Origin: Phycisphaeraceae bacterium
GTDB lineage: Bacteria; Planctomycetota; Phycisphaerae; Phycisphaerales; UBA1924
NCBI GenBank assembly: GCA_009827205.1
Contig: WUAK01000143.1
Span: 1-7,341 of the forward strand
Direction of reading: 5' to 3'
Length of the DNA stretch: 7,341 bases
The translations under genes were made by a program, and so were the position numbers. Under the pieces are notes generated by a model that saw only the letters and a program-made list of their open reading frames with translations, had not been told where the DNA came from and did not search any database. Below, in pieces: positions 1 to 4,689 of the stretch. The first letter of the stretch is position 1, and each line of letters starts with the position of its first letter.

Positions 1-641
1 ACTCAAGGCCAGATCTCGTGATCTCGGGCATGAACGCGGGCGCGAACTGCGGGGTCAACGTGATCTATTCGGGCACCGTTGCCGCGGCGATCGAAGCCGC
101 GTTCCTCGGCCCGCCCTCGATCGCGGTCAGCATGCACCTGGGTCGGGGCAAGCCGCTCTTTGCCGCCGGCGCGATGCACGCGAGAAGGGCCCTGGACAAG
201 ATCCTCACCGCGGGGCCTCTCGATCCGCATGAGTGCCTGAGCATCAACATCCCTCGATGCGAAGAAATGCTGCCCGACACCCCGGAAGGGCGTGAACAGA
301 TGCGGATGGCTCGCGCCGGAACCGGGTCGCCCGGTCAGCCTGTCAGCGTGCAGGCCTACGAGCACGGCCCGGACGTCAACGACGAGCACGACCCACTCGC
401 GGAGATGCCCATCAGCGTCTGCCCGATGAACACGCACGGGCTCATCGACCGCTTCGAGAAAAGGCAGAGCCCGTCGGGTCAGTCGTACTACTGGTCCGCA
501 GCGGGGGGGCTCGACTTCCACGACACCGAGCCCGGCACAGACGTCGACCTGCTCTTTCGAAGGCACATCACCGTTACGCCGCTGTCGTTCGACCTGACCG
601 AGCGCAACAGCATGCGCGGGTGGCAGGAGAGGCTCCGCTAA
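1..641 (+). CDS. surE: SurE-type 5'/3'-nucleotidase, 5'-truncated at window edge
   Basis: SurE proteins are metal-dependent phosphatases that remove phosphate from nucleoside 5'- and 3'-monophosphates in the cytoplasm. The reading frame is open from the left edge (first full codon at 3-5) to TAA at 639-641, giving about 212 residues; family members are usually about 250, so some 40-60 N-terminal residues, including the Asp-Asp metal pair, lie outside the window. The fragment opens with the conserved PDLVISGMNAGAN block, which supplies the metal-binding Asn, followed by YSGTVAAAIEA. Later SurE hallmarks follow in order: SINIPR, the basic arm ending in YYWSAAGG, and PGTDVDLL leading into ITVTPLSFDLT. 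The GTG at 18 lies inside the conserved block and is not the real start. It points towards the HDOD gene and has no evident link to the sugar operon. Family assignment is firm; substrate is not determinable here. Confidence 0.95.
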   Translation, partial: SRPDLVISGMNAGANCGVNVIYSGTVAAAIEAAFLGPPSIAVSMHLGRGKPLFAAGAMHARRALDKILTAGPLDPHECLSINIPRCEEMLPDTPEGREQMRMARAGTGSPGQPVSVQAYEHGPDVNDEHDPLAEMPISVCPMNTHGLIDRFEKRQSPSGQSYYWSAAGGLDFHDTEPGTDVDLLFRRHITVTPLSFDLTERNSMRGWQERLR

Positions 642-656
642 ACTGGTTCGTCACTA

Positions 657-710
657 TCTCCCTAGACAAAGGCAGCCGCGCCGTGTCCGCCGCAGCCGCC
701 GGGAGGGAGA
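657..710. repeat. Inverted repeat in the convergent surE/HDOD gap
   Basis: TCTCCCT at 657-663 is the exact reverse complement of AGGGAGA at 704-710. The 40-nt interior is GC-rich, with repeated CCGC/GCCG units that could fold further. It sits between two genes that converge, where a bidirectional terminator would be expected, but neither side has the T-run of an intrinsic terminator. The repeat is visible in the sequence; a role in transcript ending is inference, and chance pairing in GC-rich DNA remains possible. Confidence 0.3.
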
Positions 711-725
711 AGAGAATGTCGTGAG

Positions 726-743
726 GCTCGGTCTTAACCGAGC
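726..743 (-). terminator. Short hairpin spanning the HDOD stop codon
   Basis: GCTCGGT (726-732) and ACCGAGC (737-743) form a perfect 7-bp stem with a 4-nt loop; the HDOD stop codon (734-736) overlaps the loop. On the - strand the following bases are pyrimidine-rich (CATTCTCTTCTCCC) but do not make a real T-run. It may end the HDOD transcript or protect its 3' end. Because it overlaps codons, coding constraint may explain part of the symmetry. Confidence 0.33.
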
Positions 744-1615
744 AGGTCGGCTGTGTTCTCGAGCATGGCCGGGAATTCCTCGCGGACCTCCTCGAGCTTC
801 TCCTGCGTCAGCCCGAGCTTCTCGAACGCGGCCTTGTCGATGTCCGTGTTCTCGAGGTCGAGGCGGAAGCCGCAGCCGTGGTCGGCAGCGATCCGCTCGG
901 CGACGTGCACGAGGTACACCAGCGTTCGGTGCTCCTCGGGCGCCTCAGATGGGCAGTGGTGGAACTTGGTCACACTGATGAGCGTCTTGGGGAACTTCCA
1001 GCGCTCACAGAGTGCGGAGCCAAAGTCCTGGTGGGTCACACCGAAGACCTCGGTTTCCTTCTCGAGCATGTTGCCGGTGGGGACGCCGTCCTCGCCTGGC
1101 TTCACAGCATCAAGAATGTCGATCAGCTTGTTGCGGTCGTACTGCATCTCGACCATCATCCCGATGTCGTGGATGAGGCCAGCAAGGAACGCCTCGTCGG
1201 TCAGGCCGAACCCAAGCTTCTCAGCGAGCAGCTTGGTCGCAGATGCGGTCCCGATCGAGTGGTCCCAGAGATCACGTGCCGCGAAGTAGGGTGTGATCTG
1301 ACCACCCCTAAAGAGCTTGGCAAGGCTCGCCGCGATGGCAATGTTCTTGACGGCGTTGAGCCCGAGCATGACGATCGCGCGGTTGATCGCGGCGATCTGA
1401 CCGGGAAGGCCGTAGAACGAACTGTTGACCACTTTCAACACCCGCGAGCAGAGCGCGGGGTCGATCGAGATCAGCTTGTGCAGGTCCTGAGCGGTGGAGG
1501 TTGGGTCCTCGACCAGCTCGATGATCTTGAGCGTGATCTCAGGCAGCGTCGCGATGTGATTGATCTCGCTGATCGCTTCTTTGAGGATCTGCTCTTGCTG
1601 AACGTCAGTAGCCAT
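734..1615 (-). CDS. HDOD-domain signalling protein
   Basis: A 293-residue protein made almost entirely of one HDOD domain (about residues 12-225) with a short C-terminal tail. HDOD proteins are cytoplasmic regulators related to HD phosphohydrolases, found in two-component, c-di-GMP and motility-linked signalling; their molecular activity is mostly unknown. Visible landmarks are LPEITLKIIELVEDP (24-38), the core LISIDPALCSRVLKVVNSSFYG (48-69), the helix INRAIVMLG (77-85), WDHS (117-120), LIHDIG (147-152), VFGVTHQDFG (190-199) and FHH (218-220). The HD-type residues H119, H149, D150, H195 and H219/H220 are retained, whereas many HDOD members have lost theirs, so residual metal binding is possible. 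No receiver, GGDEF or EAL domain is attached. The ATG at 1615 is preceded by a strong Shine-Dalgarno sequence. The 116-nt gap behind neuC suggests its own promoter or read-through; I see no convincing -10/-35 pair. Family firm, function open. Confidence 0.9.
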   Translation of the reverse strand: MATDVQQEQILKEAISEINHIATLPEITLKIIELVEDPTSTAQDLHKLISIDPALCSRVLKVVNSSFYGLPGQIAAINRAIVMLGLNAVKNIAIAASLAKLFRGGQITPYFAARDLWDHSIGTASATKLLAEKLGFGLTDEAFLAGLIHDIGMMVEMQYDRNKLIDILDAVKPGEDGVPTGNMLEKETEVFGVTHQDFGSALCERWKFPKTLISVTKFHHCPSEAPEEHRTLVYLVHVAERIAADHGCGFRLDLENTDIDKAAFEKLGLTQEKLEEVREEFPAMLENTADLLG

Positions 1616-1623
1616 GCCCGTCG

Positions 1624-1630
1624 CTCCTTC
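1624..1630 (-). promoter_or_regulatory. Shine-Dalgarno site of the HDOD gene
   Basis: GAAGGAG on the - strand lies 8 nt upstream of the ATG at 1615. It is the best-matched ribosome site in the window and fixes the start of the HDOD protein, which is also the first residue of the normal family N-terminus. Confidence 0.75.
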
Positions 1631-1704
1631 AGTCGGGTGTCCGGATCAGTCATCGGATCACAGGAGTGCTGACTTTCGGACCAGACCAAGAATCCGCGCA
1701 GGCG

Positions 1705-1731
1705 TTACCGTTTGTCAGAGGCGTCCGGTAA
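1705..1731 (-). repeat. Inverted repeat directly behind the neuC stop
   Basis: TTACCG (1705-1710) pairs with CGGTAA (1726-1731) around a 15-nt loop, immediately after the neuC stop codon (1732-1734) and ahead of the HDOD gene. The position suits an operon 3' end, but the stem is only 6 bp and has no T-run after it. It is recorded as a possible weak terminator or mRNA-end structure only. Confidence 0.25.
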
Positions 1732-2922
1732 TCAGCCCTCAACGAAGTGCTTGCGGAGCAGCGCCGGATCGGCGAGATTGACGTCAGCCAGCTCCGCCGC
1801 GATTCTGGGTCCCGTGGACCCATCCCCGAACGGGTGTGTGATCGAAGCTCGCTGAATCTGAAAAGCCTGACCGATCGCGTCGGCGATCGCACCGGCATTC
1901 TCACCCGCGGCGTCGACAACATTCGACCCCCGCTCTCGGCCCGACTGCCTGGGCCCGATGTTCACCACCGGCAGCCCGAGTGCACCCGCCTCGATCAGAC
2001 CCGCTGAGCTGTTGCCTACGAGCAAGCCGTCATTCGAAGCGAGCCTCTTGAGTAGCGGCACAAACTCTGCTCTGGGCAGATGGTCACGAACCGTCACGTG
2101 CGCGTGCACGTCGTGCGACTCGATCGCGCGCACGATGCCAACCCTGCCCGGGTCGAGGTTGGGCATCAGGCACAGTGTTGTGCGATCGCCGATCGCTTCG
2201 AGCGTCGCGCTCGCGACAGCTTCCTCCTGCTCATCGGGCCTGCCGATCGGATGCATCAGGAGGAGGACCTTCGGGTCACCGATCTCCTGCGCCCGCTCGT
2301 CGCCCATCGCGTCGAACCCGCCCAGCCCGTCGATCGCGGGCGAGCCCACGACATGGACTCTGCTGGCAGGTTCGCCCATGAGTCTGATTCGACTCGCGCT
2401 CGTTTCGGTCGCCGGGAAGTGGATGTGCGCGAGCTTGGTGATCGCGTGCCGCATAGCTTCGTCGGCGACACCCTCGGCGAGATCCCCGCCGTGGATGTGC
2501 GCAAGCGGGATGCCCCCGATGCTCGCTGCACTCGCAGCCGCGAACGCCTCGATCCGATCGCCCAGAACGACAACGACATCCGGGCGCAAACGCTCGAAGC
2601 TGCGTGCAAAGCGAGAGATGCCCTTGCCCGTGCTCTCGACGTCGTGCCATCGACCGATGCGCCCGACGGTCTGCATCGGGACCGAGTCGATGACATCGAA
2701 CTCCTGCTTGATCTCGTAGTACGTCTTGGCCGGCTGGACGAGGTGCGAGCCCGCAGCGATCACCATGAGCTCCAGATCATCGCGGTCGCGCACCGCGTGC
2801 ATGACCGGGCGGAGCAGCCCAAATTCGGCGCGCGTGCCCGTCACGATCGCGATCCGGCGCTTCGTCTCGCCGCCGGCCCGCGGCTTTTCTCGCTCGTTGC
2901 CAGCCCACCCCGGACCGATCAT
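1732..2922 (-). CDS. neuC: Hydrolysing UDP-sugar 2-epimerase, NeuC/LegG type
   Basis: This family inverts C2 of UDP-GlcNAc (or an N-acetylated derivative) and cleaves off UDP, releasing free ManNAc-type sugar, the first committed step to nonulosonic acids in the cytoplasm. The 396-residue product is normal length with the GT-B epimerase signatures: TGTRAEFGLL (28-37), VVVLGDRIEA (117-126), HIHGGD (142-147), RHAITKLAHIHF (158-169), VVGSPAID (191-198), HPIGR (224-228), GNSSAGLIEA (303-312) and NIGPRQSGRERG (321-332). The start ATG overlaps the neuB stop as ATGA and has GAGGA 6 nt upstream; it adds about 21 residues rich in G, R, E and K before the usual family start at KRRIAIVTG. It is the last gene of the operon. 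NeuC (UDP-GlcNAc, to sialic acid) and LegG-like enzymes (diacetylated sugar, to legionaminic acid) cannot be separated by eye, so the substrate is open. Confidence 0.93.
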   Translation of the reverse strand: MIGPGWAGNEREKPRAGGETKRRIAIVTGTRAEFGLLRPVMHAVRDRDDLELMVIAAGSHLVQPAKTYYEIKQEFDVIDSVPMQTVGRIGRWHDVESTGKGISRFARSFERLRPDVVVVLGDRIEAFAAASAASIGGIPLAHIHGGDLAEGVADEAMRHAITKLAHIHFPATETSASRIRLMGEPASRVHVVGSPAIDGLGGFDAMGDERAQEIGDPKVLLLMHPIGRPDEQEEAVASATLEAIGDRTTLCLMPNLDPGRVGIVRAIESHDVHAHVTVRDHLPRAEFVPLLKRLASNDGLLVGNSSAGLIEAGALGLPVVNIGPRQSGRERGSNVVDAAGENAGAIADAIGQAFQIQRASITHPFGDGSTGPRIAAELADVNLADPALLRKHFVEG

Positions 2923-3950
2923 GCCAGATCCTCTTCACACAGCGGCACGTCCGCTTCAACATCCCGAGCAACCCTATACCCGATGATCTCATCCAACCGG
3001 AACGGCGCGAGCCCGGTGCCCGGGCGCTTGATCGTCAGCATCTTGCGCGCAACGACATCACCTGCGCGCAGTTCCTGTGCAGTCACGATCGACTGACGCG
3101 AAACCTCCCGCACATCGCGCTCGCAATCGAGGACTTGCTTCTCACCACTAGCAGGAGGATCGATGCACACTCCGGCCTTGGCAGTCGCGACGTACCCCGC
3201 CATCGCGAAGGGCTCAAGCGATGCTGCGTGATCTGGCCCCGCCGCGGTACGGTTGTACGAAATGTGTTTCTCGAACATGCACGCCCCCGCGTGCATCGCG
3301 ATCGAAGCGGTGTCGATGTCTGCTGTGTGGTCGCTGTAACCGGTCGGCAAACCCGTCGCATGCGCGATCGCGCTGATGCCGCCGAGTGCGGCTTCCGGTG
3401 CAGGATACGAGCTGACGCACTGCAGGAACGCGAGGCGATCTTTGTTACCTTGAAGCCAGTCCGCCGCCCGCGTGACCTCATCAAGCTCACTCGCACCGGT
3501 ACTCACGATGAGCGGCTTGCCTGTCGCCGCCATCGCCTCAAGCAATGGCTTGTTGATGATGTCCGGGCTCGCGCTCTTGTACGCGTCCCAATCGAGCCGC
3601 TGTGCGACCTCGACCAGTTCGACGCTGAACACGGTCACGATCGCGTGGATGCCTCGCTTGTGCGCACGATCGACGACCTGCACCATCTCCTCGATCGAGA
3701 GCTCGAGCCTTCGGAGCATAGCAAGCGGGTCCGTCTCGCCCGCGTTCTTCTGGTACACCGCGAGCTTTGCAGCGCTGCTCATGAGCCGGTCGGTCTCGAA
3801 GAGCTGGAGCTTGACCGCGTCCGCGCCGGTGTCGGCTGCCGCGTCGGTTAGTTCGAGTGCGCGGGACACCTCGCCGTCGTGGTTGACGCCGATCTCCGCG
3901 ATCACATAGGGAGGGTGCCCGGGGCCGATCTCTTGCTCACCGATGCGCAC
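2919..3950 (-). CDS. neuB: Nonulosonic acid synthase, NeuB/LegI type
   Basis: NeuB enzymes condense phosphoenolpyruvate with a free N-acetylated hexosamine (ManNAc or a diacetamido relative) to a nine-carbon sialic-like acid, using a divalent metal. With GTG at 3950 the protein has 343 residues, the usual length. The TIM barrel (about 10-270) shows YVIAEIGVNHDG (15-26), DAVKLQLFETD (44-54), YQKN (66-69), YKSASPDIINKPLLE (124-138), IVSTGAS (148-154), LQCVSSYP (176-183), GYSDHT (204-209), FEKHISYNRT (226-235) and GPDHAASLEP (238-247). A C-terminal SAF/antifreeze-like domain (about 285-343) contains TIKRPGTGLAP. The gene overlaps neuA by 14 nt and neuC by 4 nt. The start is uncertain: in-frame GTG at 3962 or TTG at 3965 would add only 4-5 residues, and the longer ATG-started frame (to 4082) merely reads through neuA. 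Whether the product is neuraminic or legionaminic acid cannot be told. Confidence 0.94.
   Translation of the reverse strand: MRIGEQEIGPGHPPYVIAEIGVNHDGEVSRALELTDAAADTGADAVKLQLFETDRLMSSAAKLAVYQKNAGETDPLAMLRRLELSIEEMVQVVDRAHKRGIHAIVTVFSVELVEVAQRLDWDAYKSASPDIINKPLLEAMAATGKPLIVSTGASELDEVTRAADWLQGNKDRLAFLQCVSSYPAPEAALGGISAIAHATGLPTGYSDHTADIDTASIAMHAGACMFEKHISYNRTAAGPDHAASLEPFAMAGYVATAKAGVCIDPPASGEKQVLDCERDVREVSRQSIVTAQELRAGDVVARKMLTIKRPGTGLAPFRLDEIIGYRVARDVEADVPLCEEDLA
2929..2933 (-). promoter_or_regulatory. Shine-Dalgarno site of neuC inside the neuB 3' end
   Basis: GAGGA on the - strand lies 6 nt before the ATG at 2922, within the last codons of neuB. Together with the ATGA stop/start overlap it supports this start, including the N-terminal extension, over a later one. 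Confidence 0.55.
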
Positions 3951-4689
3951 TGATACCCCCACCAAGGAGAATCTCTGCGCGCACAAGGTCGGCTTCTTCG
4001 TCGATGTCAATAACGGTGCCCGATGGGCTGACGATCCCACGCCTGTCCTTGCCGAAGAAGGCGTGGGGCCCTTCCTGCACATCCGCGATCTCGAGCATGA
4101 GCGATCGTCTAGTCAGAGCGATCGCGCCCCCGTCGGGCAGGTACGCAGCTGGCAGATCCTGTCTGCGGAACACGCCGTGGTTCAGGACATCGCCTTCCCA
4201 CGGTGAGAGCGTGCCAGACTCGTCGTCGAGTCTGACCATCCACCACGGGTGGTGCTTGCAGACTTGCTCGTAGCTCTGTACTGAGTCGCAGCCCGAGTCA
4301 CGCAAGAGCTGCAGCGCGCGCTCCGAGAGATCGGCAGGCCTGACCGGCACGTTGGCGTACAGGATCAACGCGGGCAAGAGCGGGTCGGTAGACCACGGGT
4401 GCGAGTCCGCGATTGATTCCATCGCGTGCCGTGCCGCGTCATCAACAGTCGCCGTGTCGCCAGCCAGTTCATCGGGTCTGTCAACGACATGAACGCCCAT
4501 GCTGTGCGCCAACGACTTGAGTTCGTCCGAATCGGTTGATACGACGACGAGACCAATACCGGGGGTCTGCTGTGCGTGCTCGATGGTCCACACGGCGCAT
4601 GGTTTGCCCGCGATGCTGCGCGTGTTCTTGCCCGGAACGCCCTTGCTCCCGGCGCGTCCGAGCACGATCGCGACCGCCCCGCCGGCCAT
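3937..4689 (-). CDS. neuA: CMP-nonulosonate (acylneuraminate) cytidylyltransferase, divergent NeuA
   Basis: This family activates a nonulosonic acid with CTP to the CMP-sugar used by glycosyltransferases. The 250-residue protein starts at ATG 4689, which shares one base with the stop of the preceding gene (TGATG); the frame is open further upstream to 4779 but that part only overlaps the neighbour. The CTP-binding loop reads AIVLGRAGSKGVPGKN (7-22). VVVSTDSDE (48-56) and RPDELAGDTATV (71-82) are standard, and VIDIDEEADL (226-235) supplies the metal-binding Asp pair (D228, D230). The motif that is usually LQPTSPLR is here LYANVPVR (110-117). The second half, with HHPWW (146-150), HGVFRRQDLP (171-180), PDGGAIALTR (185-194) and FFGKDRRG (211-218), matches the general plan but looks like a distinct branch. 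There is no clear Shine-Dalgarno site beyond a weak GTGAGT at 4698-4703, so reinitiation is likely. The activated sugar could be neuraminic, legionaminic or another nonulosonic acid. Confidence 0.9.
   Translation of the reverse strand: MAGGAVAIVLGRAGSKGVPGKNTRSIAGKPCAVWTIEHAQQTPGIGLVVVSTDSDELKSLAHSMGVHVVDRPDELAGDTATVDDAARHAMESIADSHPWSTDPLLPALILYANVPVRPADLSERALQLLRDSGCDSVQSYEQVCKHHPWWMVRLDDESGTLSPWEGDVLNHGVFRRQDLPAAYLPDGGAIALTRRSLMLEIADVQEGPHAFFGKDRRGIVSPSGTVIDIDEEADLVRAEILLGGGISAHR

Noticed and set aside
878..1672. 264-codon open frame on the + strand opposite the HDOD gene
   Set aside because: Antisense to a clear HDOD protein with a strong ribosome site; the translated frame shows no domain and runs into the intergenic gap.
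1690..1731. Possible sigma-70 promoter for the HDOD gene (CTGACA followed about 18 nt later by GATTCT, - strand)
   Set aside because: The -10 element matches only three of six consensus bases and the -35 is not distinctive; there is too little to call a promoter.
2080..3096. 338-codon open frame on the + strand opposite neuC and neuB
   Set aside because: It lies antisense to two well-recognised enzymes, its composition is dominated by R, D and H as expected for a reverse-frame shadow in GC-rich DNA, and no known domain is recognisable.
3135..3851. 238-codon open frame on the + strand opposite neuB
   Set aside because: Entirely within neuB, arginine- and valine-rich, no motif; a by-product of codon use in the real gene.
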